Source: Halalkalicoccus tibetensis (GTDB lineage Archaea > Halobacteriota > Halobacteria > Halobacteriales > Halalkalicoccaceae). Taken from it: a DNA stretch of 64,000 bases. Position numbers and translations under genes: made by a program. Below the pieces are notes generated by a model that searched no databases, was not told the DNA's origin, and worked only from the letters and a program-made list of their open reading frames with translations. Positions within the stretch are counted from its first letter, which is position 1. The number at the start of each line of letters is the position of its first letter. Where the stretch lies: contig NZ_JBBMXV010000003.1 in assembly GCF_037996645.1 (NCBI RefSeq), forward strand, positions 310,001 through 374,000, written 5' to 3'. Positions 33,759 to 42,953 of this stretch are shown here, in pieces.

Positions 33759-35570
33759 ATGTGTGGCATCATCGCTTGTGTCGGTTCCTCCAACGCGGTC
33801 GACACCGTTCTGACCGGACTCAAGAACCTCGAATATCGGGGCTACGACTCCGCCGGGCTCGCGATCCAGAACGGCTCGAACCTCGTAGTTCGAAAGCGCG
33901 CGGGCAAGATCAGCGATCTCACCGACGGGTTCGCCCAGGAGCTCCCGCAGGGCGTCTTGGGGATCGGCCATACCCGCTGGAGCACCCACGGCCCGCCGAC
34001 CGACGAGAACGCCCACCCCCACACGAGCGCCTCGGGCACCGTCGCGGTCGTTCACAACGGCGTCATCTCCAACTACGAGGCGCTTCGAACCGAGCTCGAG
34101 GGGCTCGGCTACGCGTTCGAGAGCGACACCGACACCGAGGTCGTTCCGCACCTCATCGAACACTACCTCGAGGACGGTCTCGACAGCGATGCCGCGTTCC
34201 GCGAGGCGATCGACCGTCTCGAGGGGAGCTACGCCATCGCGGCGATGGTCGAGGGCGAGGAGACGGTGCGCGCGGCTCGACAGGGCTCGCCGCTCGTCGT
34301 CGGCATCCACGACGACGCGTACTATCTGGCGAGCGACGTCCCCGCCTTCCTCGAGTACACCGACGAGGTGATCTACCTCGAGGACGGCGACGTCGTCACC
34401 GTCGAGGACGGATCGCTCTCGATCACGGACCTGGCCGGCGAGCCGATCTCGCGCGAGACCGACGTCGTCGACTGGGACCCCGAGGAGACCGGCAAGGGTG
34501 GCTACGACCACTACATGCTCAAGGAGATCGAGAGCCAGCCCGAGTCGCTCTCGAACACGATCCGCGGACGGATCGACCCCGACGAGCCGGCCGTCCATCT
34601 CGAGGACTTCCCGCGGGGCTGCTTCGAGGACGTCACCGAGGTCCACTTCGTGGCCTGTGGCACGTCGTATCACGCGGCGCTGTACGGCGCGCGGCTGCTC
34701 GAGGAAGCGAACGTCTCGGTTCGTGCTTCGCGTGCCAGCGAGTTCTCCGGGCGGATCCCGAACCCCGACGGAACGCTCGTCGTCCCGGTCACCCAGAGCG
34801 GCGAGACCGCCGACACCCTGGGTGCGCTCAGGGCGGCGCGGGAAGCGGGCGCCCGGACGCTCGCGGTGACGAACGTCATCGGCTCGACGATCGCCCGCGA
34901 GGCCGACGAGGTGTTGTACATCCGCGCCGGCCCGGAGATCGGCGTCGCCGCCACCAAGACCTTCTCCTCGCAGGTGGTCACGCTCGTCCTGCTGGCCGAG
35001 CGGCTCCGCGAGGAGGTCGAGGGCGCCATCGCCCGCGAGGACCGCCGTGAGTTCCTCGAGGCGCTGTCGGTGCTTCCCGACCAGATCGAGGAGGTGATCC
35101 GGACCTCCCGGGCCGAGGCCCTCAGCGAGAAGTACGACGACCGCGGGGCGTACTTCTTCATCGGCCACGCCCTCCAACACCCCGTGGCGCTCGAGGGTGC
35201 GCTGAAGTTCAAGGAGATCACCTACGAGCACGCGGAGGGGTTCGCCTCCGGCGAGCTCAAACACGGCCCGCTCGCACTCGTCACGCCGGGGACCCCGATC
35301 TTCGCACTGTTCGACGGGAAGCACGACGAGAAGACCCACACGAACGCAAAGGAGGCCCAGGCCCGTGGCGCGGAGATCGTCGCGGTCACGTCCAGCGAAC
35401 GGACCGCGTCGTTCGCCGACGACGTCCTGGCGATCCCCGACACCCACCCGGATCTCGTCGGGCTGCTCGCGAACGTCCAGCTCCAGTTCGTCTCCTACTA
35501 CACCGCACGGTTGCTCGGCCGGCCGATCGACAAGCCACGCAACCTCGCGAAGAGTGTCACCGTCGAGTGA
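33759..35570 (+). CDS. glmS: Glutamine--fructose-6-phosphate aminotransferase (isomerizing)
   Basis: 603 residues, the family's normal length. MCGIIACVGSSNAVDTVLTG has Cys2, the glutaminase nucleophile after Met removal; EYRGYDSAGLA and IGHTRWSTHGPPTDENAHPH are glutaminase-domain motifs (1 to about 220). Two SIS isomerase domains follow (about 285-420 and 450-590), with FVACGTSYHAALYG, VTQSGETADTLGAL and the end KPRNLAKSVTVE that reaches the active site. It converts fructose 6-phosphate plus glutamine into glucosamine 6-phosphate, the first step to UDP-GlcNAc. GlmM- and GlmU-like genes lie 4-6 kb downstream on the other strand. Confidence 0.96.
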   Translation: MCGIIACVGSSNAVDTVLTGLKNLEYRGYDSAGLAIQNGSNLVVRKRAGKISDLTDGFAQELPQGVLGIGHTRWSTHGPPTDENAHPHTSASGTVAVVHNGVISNYEALRTELEGLGYAFESDTDTEVVPHLIEHYLEDGLDSDAAFREAIDRLEGSYAIAAMVEGEETVRAARQGSPLVVGIHDDAYYLASDVPAFLEYTDEVIYLEDGDVVTVEDGSLSITDLAGEPISRETDVVDWDPEETGKGGYDHYMLKEIESQPESLSNTIRGRIDPDEPAVHLEDFPRGCFEDVTEVHFVACGTSYHAALYGARLLEEANVSVRASRASEFSGRIPNPDGTLVVPVTQSGETADTLGALRAAREAGARTLAVTNVIGSTIAREADEVLYIRAGPEIGVAATKTFSSQVVTLVLLAERLREEVEGAIAREDRREFLEALSVLPDQIEEVIRTSRAEALSEKYDDRGAYFFIGHALQHPVALEGALKFKEITYEHAEGFASGELKHGPLALVTPGTPIFALFDGKHDEKTHTNAKEAQARGAEIVAVTSSERTASFADDVLAIPDTHPDLVGLLANVQLQFVSYYTARLLGRPIDKPRNLAKSVTVE

Positions 35571-35928
35571 CCGTCCTGGCATAGTTCCCTGAATGCAGCC
35601 GCTAAGTTCTCCGGGATCGCTCAGCCGATAGCGTACTCAAGGACGTTCTCAGGGACGACCCAGCGCGGCGGCATCGGTCGGACGATCGCACCCCCGTTCG
35701 AGTTCCCTCGATCGACGAGGCTCGGACGGTAGACTGAGAACGGAGAACGGTCGGCGTTCCTCGGGACCGATCGGAGTCGTGCGGTGGCGAACCGCGTGGC
35801 GCGCTTTGCCCGAGATATGGCGTACTGCCTCGGTCGGTGCTATCGACCCGCTTGTCAGGTCGTCTCGGAAGAAGCCGTGAACCCGACGAGGGAGGGGACG
35901 CCTTCGGCCCTAAATCGGGTGCCGGGGA
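35571..35928. other. 358-base gap after glmS
   Basis: Ordinary GC-rich sequence; no credible gene, tRNA or strong terminator. A frame from 35784 gives an arginine/histidine-repeat peptide and is the shadow of the acidic repeat gene on the other strand. Confidence 0.5.
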
Positions 35929-36708
35929 TCAGCTGCCGAAGATCGGCCCATCGTCGTCGTCATCGCCGTCTTCGTCCTCTGCTTCGTCGTCTTCGGCTTC
36001 GTCATCGTCAGTTTCGTCGGTGTCGTCGGTTTCATCGGCGTCCTCCGCATCATCGACATCGTCCGCGTCGTCGGCCCCGTCAACGTCATCGGCGCCGTCG
36101 GTGTCGTCGGTTTCATCGGCGTCGTCATCGAAGATCGGGCCGTCCTCGGCATCGTCGGTCTCGTCTGCGTCGTCAGCATCGTCAGCGTCCTCGGTCTCGT
36201 CTGCATCGTCAGCATCGTCAGCATCGTCGGTTTCGTCGGCCCGATCGGTTTCGTCGGTGTCATCGGTGTCATCGGTGTTATCGGTGTCGTCGTCGTCCTC
36301 CGAATCGTCAGCATCGCCAGCGTCGTCGGCTTCGTCTGCGTCGTCAGTATCGTCGGCGTCGTCGGTTTCGTCGACATCGCCGTCCCCTCCATCCGTGTCC
36401 TCGTCACCGTCGTCCGGCGCTTCATCTCCGCCGTCGTCCGCTCCGCCTTCCTCCGTATCCGCCGGTTCCTCGTCGGCCGCGTCGCCGACTTCGTCCGGGT
36501 CCTCGAGACCCTCCTCCTCGTCCGAGATCGGGCTCGACGTCAGGTCGCCACCCGGAAGTCCCGCCGTGATCGCGAGTCCGACGACGAAGAGGCTCACTCC
36601 AAGCACCAGCAACGCTCGCTGGACGGACACCTGATCGAACCGTCCTATCACCGGATGTGGCTTATCCGGGGTCGAGAACGGGGGCGGCGAGCGTGAAACG
36701 GCCCACAT
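35929..36708 (-). CDS. Membrane protein with a long Asp/Thr/Ala low-complexity domain
   Basis: 259 residues. A membrane helix lies at about 32-52 (ALLVLGVSLFVVGLAITAGL). The remaining 200 residues are almost only D, E, T, A and G in variations of TDDADDADE, with GPIF appearing twice, at DAEDGPIFDDD and at the very C-terminus DDDDDGPIFGS. The start ATG 36708 has an AT-rich box ATAATAAAG about 30 bases upstream. The repeated GPIF suggests duplication of a tail segment. The protein is probably exposed outside as a charged stalk. The gene is one long run of GTC/ATC triplets on the plus strand. Function unknown. Confidence 0.65.
   Translation of the reverse strand: MWAVSRSPPPFSTPDKPHPVIGRFDQVSVQRALLVLGVSLFVVGLAITAGLPGGDLTSSPISDEEEGLEDPDEVGDAADEEPADTEEGGADDGGDEAPDDGDEDTDGGDGDVDETDDADDTDDADEADDAGDADDSEDDDDTDNTDDTDDTDETDRADETDDADDADDADETEDADDADDADETDDAEDGPIFDDDADETDDTDGADDVDGADDADDVDDAEDADETDDTDETDDDEAEDDEAEDEDGDDDDDGPIFGS
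35935..36380. repeat. Degenerate trinucleotide-rich tract
   Basis: About 445 bases of GTCGTC/ATCGTC/TTCGTC/ATCGGC-like units inside the acidic membrane-protein gene. Irregular higher-order period; slippage during replication is likely. Confidence 0.7.
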
Positions 36709-36792
36709 TACCGTACTGTTGTTATCCCCGATGCTTTATTATCGGTTCGGTAATGCGCGTCCCGATCGACGACCGACCGTGGACGGGCGGCA

Positions 36793-36799
36793 GTTAAGT
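36793..36799 (+). promoter_or_regulatory. TATA-like box of the CapA-like gene
   Basis: GTTAAGT, about 30 bases before ATG 36826, fits a leaderless start. Confidence 0.45.
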
Positions 36800-36825
36800 C
36801 CTCGACCGCCGTACACCGTATCGAG

Positions 36826-38142
36826 ATGGACGCCACCGACGACGTCCTTCGGCTCGTGGAGCCGGACGGGGAGACGTGGTCGCTCTACGTCGCCGGGGAC
36901 TTCGTGTACGACGGCCCGACGGGCCCGTCCCCGATCGGCGACACCGTCGGGAGCCGTATCGCCTCGAGCGACCTCTCGGTCCTCAACCTCGAGGCGCCGA
37001 TCCCGGCGGACGACTCGATCCCGAAAGCCGGCCCGAAGAAGGAGTCGGCGCCCGGAGTGCCGGCGCTGCTCGGTGAGACGGGCTTCGACGCCGTGACGCT
37101 CGCGAACAACCACGCGATGGACTACGGCCTCGAGGGCCTCACCGAGACCGTTGAGGCCTGCGGGGACGCCGGCCTCGAGACGCTCGGCGTCGGAACCGAC
37201 CGCTCGGACGCGCTTTCCCCCCTGTACCTGACGATCGACGGCACCGAGATCGCACTCGTCAACGCCTGCCAGCGGGAGTTCGGCGTCGCGACCGGCTCGC
37301 GGCCGGGCACCGCTTGGATCGACCACCCCGACGCCGACCGCACCATCGAGCGCGCGAACGAGCGTGCCGAGGTCGTGATACTCATCGCGCACGGGGGCGT
37401 CGAGTTCGTCCCGTTGCCGCCGGTGCAGTGGCAGCGTCGCCTCCGGCGGCTGACCGAACTGGGTGCCGACCTCGTCGTCGGGCACCACCCCCACGTCCCG
37501 CAGGGCTGGGAGCGCTACGAGGGAACGCCGATCTTCTACAGTCTGGGGAACTTCCTGTTCGACCACACGGTCCGCCCGAAGGCCCAATGGGGGCTCTCGC
37601 TCGAGATCACGTTCGACGGTCCGACGCCGGCCGCCGCCGAACTCGTCCTCACCGAGGAGGTCGACGGGGGCATCCAACTCCTCGAGGAGGAGTCACGGCG
37701 CCGGGAGTGTCTCTCGCATCTCCATCGGCTCTCGGGGCTCTTCGACGACCCCGACGAGTACGCGGCCCACTGGCAGGAGATGGCCGTTCGGATCTTCAAC
37801 CAGCGCTACTCGGGGTGGCTGCGGCGGGCCGCGGGCGGCAACCCGGTGACCTTTCTTCGCCAGCCGCGCGAACACCTCACCCAGGACGGGCTCTGGACCG
37901 GCGAGGCCCGCCAGGAGGAGCTCCTCCTCCTGCTGAACGTCGTCCGGAACGGCTCGCATCGATCGCTGATGGAGACGGCGCTCGCGGTTCAGTCCGGCGC
38001 CAGCGTCGATCGGCGGACCCCCGAGGTCGAGCGACGGGTCCGCGAACTCCTCTCCTGGACGGAGGACCAGCCCGTCTACGATCGACCGACGACGATCGAA
38101 CGGAAGGTGAGCGACCTCTCGGAGCGGTTCCTCGGCGAGTAG
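36826..38142 (+). CDS. CapA/PgsA-like metallophosphatase-fold protein
   Basis: 438 residues, no signal peptide. LYVAGDFVYDGPTGPSP and SVLNLEAPIPADDSIPKAGP match CapA (metal-binding D and N/E). GFDAVTLANNHAMDYGLEGL, VVILIAHGGVEFVPLPPVQW and DLVVGHHPHVPQGWERYEGT give the histidine ligands, and PIFYSLGNFLFDH is the diagnostic CapA motif. CapA takes part in poly-gamma-glutamate capsule synthesis in bacteria and in some haloarchaea. No PgsB/PgsC genes are visible here, so the protein may serve another surface polymer. The last 150 residues are an extra helical region. Confidence 0.88.
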   Translation: MDATDDVLRLVEPDGETWSLYVAGDFVYDGPTGPSPIGDTVGSRIASSDLSVLNLEAPIPADDSIPKAGPKKESAPGVPALLGETGFDAVTLANNHAMDYGLEGLTETVEACGDAGLETLGVGTDRSDALSPLYLTIDGTEIALVNACQREFGVATGSRPGTAWIDHPDADRTIERANERAEVVILIAHGGVEFVPLPPVQWQRRLRRLTELGADLVVGHHPHVPQGWERYEGTPIFYSLGNFLFDHTVRPKAQWGLSLEITFDGPTPAAAELVLTEEVDGGIQLLEEESRRRECLSHLHRLSGLFDDPDEYAAHWQEMAVRIFNQRYSGWLRRAAGGNPVTFLRQPREHLTQDGLWTGEARQEELLLLLNVVRNGSHRSLMETALAVQSGASVDRRTPEVERRVRELLSWTEDQPVYDRPTTIERKVSDLSERFLGE

Positions 38143-38149
38143 CCGCGGG

Positions 38150-39748
38150 TCAGTTCCTGGTCTCGTCGCCCTCGCCGAAGAGGCGCTCGACCGTCGACGC
38201 GTATCGGCTCAGCGGACCCGGCATCCCGCTCAGGATCCGCGTGATCTCCGAGGGGTCGATCGCCTTCGTCGCGAGCGCCAGGATCCCGTAGGCGATCAGC
38301 CCCGCCGGGGGGATCACGACGAACGCGATCAGGGGGGCGTCGACCGGCAGCGCCGTGTCGATCAGCGGGAGCCCGAGAGTCACGAGCGGCGCCTCGATCA
38401 GCGCGTCGATCCCGATCGCCAGCGCGACGAGCATCACGCCGGTGGCCGCGACGGTGATCGAGACGCGGATCGGCCGGATGTCCCCCAACGGGTTGTAGCC
38501 GATCGCGCGCGCGCCCCAGAGATGGAACACCGGAAGCGAGAGGTAGCCAAGCGAGGTCGCGATCGCCGCCCCCTCGATCCCGAACTGGGGGATCAGCGTC
38601 AGGTTCAACAGCAGGTTCATCGCCGCCGCCGCCCCGGTCGCGAGGATCATGACCCGCATGTCCCCGCGGGCGTGGCTCACCGAGAGGATCGGCCGGGCGA
38701 CGGCGAAGCCGACGGTGCCCGGCAACAACAGGAGCAGCGGTGCGATCGTCGGGCCGAACTCGGCCCCGTAGTACCGCGGGACGAACTCCGCGGCCAGTAC
38801 GGCGATCCCGACGGCCATCAACGCCGTCAGCAACAGCGTATAGCGGGTCGCCTTCGAGGCCAGCGAGGTGATCTGCTCGACCTGATCGCGGTGCCACAGC
38901 TCCGAGGCCGACTGGATCATCACCGACTGGACCGCCTTGGGCGCGAGCCAGAGGAACTCCGCGAGCACGAGTGCGGCCTTGTAGTAGCCGACCTGTGCCT
39001 CGTCCGTGAACGCCTGCAGCATCAGCACGTCGACGTGATACAGCGAGGTCAGAAAGAGGATGTAGACGATCGAGAGGTTGTTGAAGTTGAGAAGCTCCCG
39101 CCGGGGGAACGATTCGGGGGTCCGCTCGAAGACCGAACGCATCGAGATCTCGCGCGCGAGGAAGAAGAAGCCGATCAGACTGGTGAGCGCGTCGGCGATG
39201 ATGTGGCCCGCGAGAACGCCCGAAACCCCGTAACCGAGGTAGGCGAGCGAGATCGCGAACGTGAAGAAGAACACCTTCTGTACGACGAACAGCGGCTCGG
39301 AGATGTGTTCGAGCTTCAGGCCCAGCAGCGAGCGATGGGCGTACTCGCGCATCTGGGCCATGATCGTCACCAGCGCCAACAGCAGGAAGAAGAAGGCGTA
39401 CTCCTCGCCGGGGTAGCGATCGACCAGGCCGATCTGGACCGACGCGAGCAACAGCGCGCTCGCGGCCAGCGCGAGCACCGTCGCGATCCGGAAGTAGTAG
39501 CCGAAGACGTTGTCGTGCCAGTCCTCCTCGTCGCGGTCCTCGGCGAGGTACTTGCGGGTCCCGCTGTCGACGCCCGAGCTCACGACGATCATCAGGAGGG
39601 CGAAGACCGACATCACGGTCGCGTACGTCCCGTAGCCCTCGGGGCCGAGGATACGCACGAGGATCGGCGTCATCACCGCACCGAGCATCGCGACGGCGAC
39701 GTTCGCGCCGGCGATGGAGATAAACGCCGTAACGAGTGTACGTTTCAT
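38150..39748 (-). CDS. Oligosaccharide flippase (polysaccharide transporter, Wzx-like)
   Basis: 532 residues with about 14 hydrophobic helices spread over the entire chain. The start KRTLVTAFISIAGANVAVAM followed by LVRILGPEGYGTYATVMSVF is the RfbX/Wzx signature, including the GPEGYG loop. Later DVLMLQAFTDEAQVGYYKAA and LIPQFGIEGAAIATSLGYL are repeated membrane halves of the MOP family. It would move lipid-linked oligosaccharide across the membrane. It shares the minus strand with GlmU- and GlmM-like genes and converges with the CapA gene, 7 bases apart. The AT-rich TTTACTATTTTATTA just upstream of the start is a likely promoter. Confidence 0.9.
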   Translation of the reverse strand: MKRTLVTAFISIAGANVAVAMLGAVMTPILVRILGPEGYGTYATVMSVFALLMIVVSSGVDSGTRKYLAEDRDEEDWHDNVFGYYFRIATVLALAASALLLASVQIGLVDRYPGEEYAFFFLLLALVTIMAQMREYAHRSLLGLKLEHISEPLFVVQKVFFFTFAISLAYLGYGVSGVLAGHIIADALTSLIGFFFLAREISMRSVFERTPESFPRRELLNFNNLSIVYILFLTSLYHVDVLMLQAFTDEAQVGYYKAALVLAEFLWLAPKAVQSVMIQSASELWHRDQVEQITSLASKATRYTLLLTALMAVGIAVLAAEFVPRYYGAEFGPTIAPLLLLLPGTVGFAVARPILSVSHARGDMRVMILATGAAAAMNLLLNLTLIPQFGIEGAAIATSLGYLSLPVFHLWGARAIGYNPLGDIRPIRVSITVAATGVMLVALAIGIDALIEAPLVTLGLPLIDTALPVDAPLIAFVVIPPAGLIAYGILALATKAIDPSEITRILSGMPGPLSRYASTVERLFGEGDETRN

Positions 39749-39800
39749 TTACTATTTTATTACGGGATGACGGCCAGCGTTATCAACGTCCTGGCTCGGC

Positions 39801-40982
39801 TCACCGATCGCGCAGTACCGCTTCGCCGGGCGCCGTGGTCGCGTCCCCCGAGAGAGTCACGCCGGGCGCGAGGCTCGTGTTGATCGCCGTCTTCGCGCCG
39901 TGGCCGACCACGACGCCGAACTTCCGCCGGCCGGTCGAGACCCGGTCGCCTTTGACGGTGAGCTCCACGTCGTCGCCGTCGTGGCGCAGGTTCGCGACGT
40001 TCGTCCCCGCGCCGAGGTTCACGTCCCGCCCGAGGACGCTGTCGCCGACGTAGGAGAGATGCGGGACGTTCGTCCCCTGCATGATCACGCTGTTCTTGAT
40101 CTCGACCGCCTGTCCGATGTGGACGTCGCCCTCGAGCAGGGTCGCCCCGCGGACGTAGGCGTTCGGGCCGATCTCGCAGTCGGGGCCGATGTAGGCCGGT
40201 CCCTCGATCGTCACGCCCGGTCCGATCGACGCGCCCTCCTCGACGACGACCCGGCCCTCGAGGGTCGCGTCGGCGTCGACCTCGCCGTCGAGCCGGCGTC
40301 CTTCCTCGCCCAAGAGGAGTTCGTTGGCCTCGAGCAGTTCCCACGGGCGCCCGACGTCCATCCAGCGTTCGACCTCGACGGGCGTAACGTCGTGGTCCTC
40401 GATGACGCGTGCGAGGACGTCGGTGAGCTCGTGTTCGCCCCGCTCGCTCATCGGCACGTCGAGGTGGGCTTTCGCCTCCGGCGGGAACAGGTAGACGCCC
40501 GCGTTCGCGAGGTTCGTCGGCGGCTCCTCGGGCTTCTCGATGATGTCGGTCACCCGTCCGTCCGACGTCGAGAGAACGCCGTAGTTCGAGGGATCGTCGA
40601 CCTCGAAGGCACCGATAGCGGGGGCGTTCGCGAACAACTCGGCGATGCTCTCGGGGTCGTAGAGGTTGTCGCCGTTGATGACGGCGAACGCCTCGTCGAT
40701 GTGCTCGCGTGCCGCCCGGACGGCGTGGGCCGTCCCCAGCTGCTCCTCCTGGGTGGCATAACTGACCGGCACCCCGCGGTAGGTCTCGCCGAAGTACTCC
40801 TCGACGACGTCGCCCATGTAGCCCGTGACGAAGATCAGCTCGTCGGCGCCGCCGGCGACCGCCGCGTCGGCGACGTGGGCGGCGATCGGCCGGCCGGCGA
40901 CCGATAACATCGGCTTCGGTATCGACTCCGTCAGGGGACGAAGGCGGGTTCCTTGACCCGCCGCGAGGATCACGGTTTGCAT
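39801..40982 (-). CDS. glmU: Bifunctional sugar-1-phosphate nucleotidylyltransferase/acetyltransferase (archaeal GlmU type)
   Basis: 393 residues. QTVILAAGQGTRLRPLTESI with KPMLSVAGRPI is the nucleotidyltransferase signature. FAVINGDNLYDPESIAEL holds the metal aspartate, and VTDIIEKPEEPPTNLANAGV the substrate-binding site. From about residue 240, hexapeptide repeats (VVEEGASIGPGVTIEGPAYI) form a beta helix, ending in VVVGHGAKTAINTSLAPGVT. Archaeal enzymes of this build acetylate glucosamine-1-phosphate and attach UTP to give UDP-GlcNAc, or act on glucose-1-phosphate. GlmM lies immediately upstream on the same strand, which favours GlmU. Confidence 0.85.
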   Translation of the reverse strand: MQTVILAAGQGTRLRPLTESIPKPMLSVAGRPIAAHVADAAVAGGADELIFVTGYMGDVVEEYFGETYRGVPVSYATQEEQLGTAHAVRAAREHIDEAFAVINGDNLYDPESIAELFANAPAIGAFEVDDPSNYGVLSTSDGRVTDIIEKPEEPPTNLANAGVYLFPPEAKAHLDVPMSERGEHELTDVLARVIEDHDVTPVEVERWMDVGRPWELLEANELLLGEEGRRLDGEVDADATLEGRVVVEEGASIGPGVTIEGPAYIGPDCEIGPNAYVRGATLLEGDVHIGQAVEIKNSVIMQGTNVPHLSYVGDSVLGRDVNLGAGTNVANLRHDGDDVELTVKGDRVSTGRRKFGVVVGHGAKTAINTSLAPGVTLSGDATTAPGEAVLRDR

Positions 40983-41061
40983 TGTCGAATCGTTTCCTGC
41001 TTGCGGGCTTTGTTATCTGCCGGTTAATGCATGGCGATCCCCTTCCACCCACGAGCAGCGT

Positions 41062-42396
41062 TCACACGGACTCTACGGCGTCATCGAGCAGCCCTGTCGC
41101 GACCGACCGTAGCTCCTCGGCTCGGTCCTGGTCGCGGGACTCGGCGGTCACCCGGATCAGCGGCTGGGTCCCGCTGGCTCGCAGCAGGAACCAGCCGTCG
41201 GAGAAGCCGACACGGACGCCGTCGATCGTCAGCAGGTCGGCATCGGGATAGGTCTCGGGAACGGCCGTCGCGACGCGCTCCATCACGGCCTCCTTGTGCT
41301 CGGTTTCGACGTTCTCGCGAAGCAGGTGCGGCGAGACCACGCTGTCGACGCGCTCGGAGAGCGGCGTCTCGGCCACGGTGGCCGCGAGCTTGCAGGCCGC
41401 GAGCGGACCGTCGGGACAGAGCGTCTCGTCGGGCCAGATCCACGCCCCGCTGGGCTCGCCGCCGAAGACCACGTCGGGCTCGGTCGTGCGTTCGGCGACG
41501 TGGACGTCACCCACGCGGGTGTGGGTGACCGACGCGCCGAGCTTCGCGAGCTCGTCCTCGACGACGAGGCTCGTGTCGACCGGGACCGCGACGCGGGTCC
41601 CCTCGCTTGCGGCCTCGCGCGCGAACAGCGCGAGCAGCACGTCCTTGGGGACGAACCGGCCCGTCTCGTCGACGGCCATCATGCGGTCGGCGTCGCCGTC
41701 GTGGGCGATCCCCAGGTCCGCGTCGGTCTCCGCGACCCGCCCGCAGAGCGCCTTGCAGTTCTCCGCGGTCGGCTCGGAGGGCCGGTTGGGAAAGCTGCCG
41801 TCGGGCTCGGCGTGCATCGCTTCGACCGTACAGCCCAGCCGTTCGAGCGCGTCGATCGTCACCCCGCCGGCGCCATTGCCCAGATCGACGACCACCGAGA
41901 GCCCCTCGAGCGAGCCGGGCTCGACCGCGGCCATGAGCTCCTCGACGTGGCGCTCGTTCGCGTCCTCGAGGACGGCCCGACCGCCGCCCTCATCCCAGTT
42001 CCCGAGCTCGTACTCCCCGCTCGTGATCCGCTTTTCGATCCGATCGGCCTGGGCGGCCTCGAACGCCTGTCCCGAGGGGTTCCAGAGCTTCAGCCCGTTG
42101 TCCTCGGGCGGGTTGTGCGAGGCGGTCACGACGACCCCTGCCTCGGCGCCCTCCCGACCCACCGCCCGCGCGAGCGTCGGCGTCGCTACCATGCCCGCGT
42201 CGAGGACGTCCGCGCCACACTCGCGTGCGCCCGCGCTGACGGCCTCGAGGAGCCACTCGCCGCTCTCGCGGGGATCGCGGCCCACGACGATCCGATCGGC
42301 GTCGGTCGCGACGGCCCGACCGACCGAGAGCGCGAGCTCGCCGGTTACGACGTCGCCGACCGGTCCGCGGATGCCACTCGTTCCGAAGAGACTCAT
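41062..42396 (-). CDS. glmM: Phosphoglucosamine mutase
   Basis: 444 residues, usual for the family. SLFGTSGIRGPVGDVVTGEL begins the N-terminal domain; VVTASHNPPEDNGLKLWNPS contains the phosphorylated Ser93; DLGIAHDGDADRMMAVDETG carries the metal-binding DGDADR; FGGEPSGAWIWPDETLCPDG the sugar-binding loop and RASGTQPLIRVTAES the phosphate-binding loop. Converts glucosamine 6-phosphate to 1-phosphate between GlmS and GlmU. Archaeal phosphomannomutase/phosphoglucomutase relatives share these motifs; the company of glmS and glmU supports glmM. A 79-base gap separates it from the GlmU gene. Confidence 0.88.
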   Translation of the reverse strand: MSLFGTSGIRGPVGDVVTGELALSVGRAVATDADRIVVGRDPRESGEWLLEAVSAGARECGADVLDAGMVATPTLARAVGREGAEAGVVVTASHNPPEDNGLKLWNPSGQAFEAAQADRIEKRITSGEYELGNWDEGGGRAVLEDANERHVEELMAAVEPGSLEGLSVVVDLGNGAGGVTIDALERLGCTVEAMHAEPDGSFPNRPSEPTAENCKALCGRVAETDADLGIAHDGDADRMMAVDETGRFVPKDVLLALFAREAASEGTRVAVPVDTSLVVEDELAKLGASVTHTRVGDVHVAERTTEPDVVFGGEPSGAWIWPDETLCPDGPLAACKLAATVAETPLSERVDSVVSPHLLRENVETEHKEAVMERVATAVPETYPDADLLTIDGVRVGFSDGWFLLRASGTQPLIRVTAESRDQDRAEELRSVATGLLDDAVESV

Positions 42397-42700
42397 ATCG
42401 GCCCGTCGTCGGCCATCTTCATTACTCTACGGCTTCCCCTCCGAACGCCGCTCTCGGTTTCCCCGCTTTGCCGGCGGTTAACCGGCTTTACGAACCGAAT
42501 AATCCCCTCGCCGCGGGCGAACGGAGGTTCGCTCCGGAACGGGGCCGAGCCGATCCGTGCCGGCCGCCGAACCGGACGTGGGCCTCCGTCGAACCATCGT
42601 CTGACGTTTCTATCGTGGTTAGGAGATCTATAACAAAGTGGCTGGATCGCCTATCGACGCTCGTGAGCGGACGCTCTTCGGCGATAGGGAGGAGGATGGC
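42397..42700. other. 304-base divergent region
   Basis: Promoters for glmM (minus) and the 50-residue membrane protein (plus). Contains CGGTTAACCGG (near 42475), an inverted repeat like those before other genes, and TATAACAAAG at 42629-42638, identical to part of the box before the sugar-nucleotide operon. No gene seen. Confidence 0.45.
42690..42694 (+). promoter_or_regulatory. Ribosome-binding site deciding the start of the next small gene
   Basis: AGGGAGGAGG with core GGAGG (42690-42694), 6 bases before GTG 42701. The longer in-frame start GTG 42638 sits only about eight bases after the TATAACAAAG box and is unlikely. Confidence 0.55.
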
Positions 42701-42853
42701 GTGACGGTCTTCGAAGCGTCGCTGACCTTCTTCGTGCTCGCACTCGTGACCATCCTCGCGAACGCGTGGGACGTACGGTGGCTCTCGCTGGCGCGAACCC
42801 GGTGGTTCAGCACCGCCTGTATCGTGCTGGGGATCGTCTCGTTATTGGTGTAG
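42701..42853 (+). CDS. 50-residue two-helix membrane protein
   Basis: GTG start chosen for its strong ribosome-binding site. Two hydrophobic helices (FEASLTFFVLALVTILANAW and STACIVLGIVSLLV) joined by DVRWLSLARTRWF. No known domain. Lies alone between glmM and the DUF420 gene. Haloarchaeal genomes carry many such short membrane proteins; function unknown. Confidence 0.6.
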   Translation: MTVFEASLTFFVLALVTILANAWDVRWLSLARTRWFSTACIVLGIVSLLV

Positions 42854-42953
42854 CTCGGACGACGTCGTGGGACCGGCGATCGGTTGTCTTCCTCTCCGAT
42901 CACCATGAGCCCTGTGAAGGACGCGAACCATCGGGGACTCGTATCCCGCCCGA

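Noticed and set aside
35784-36634. Plus-strand arginine/histidine- and serine-repeat frames
   Set aside because: Alternative readings of the trinucleotide-rich acidic gene on the minus strand, which alone has a membrane helix and a promoter.
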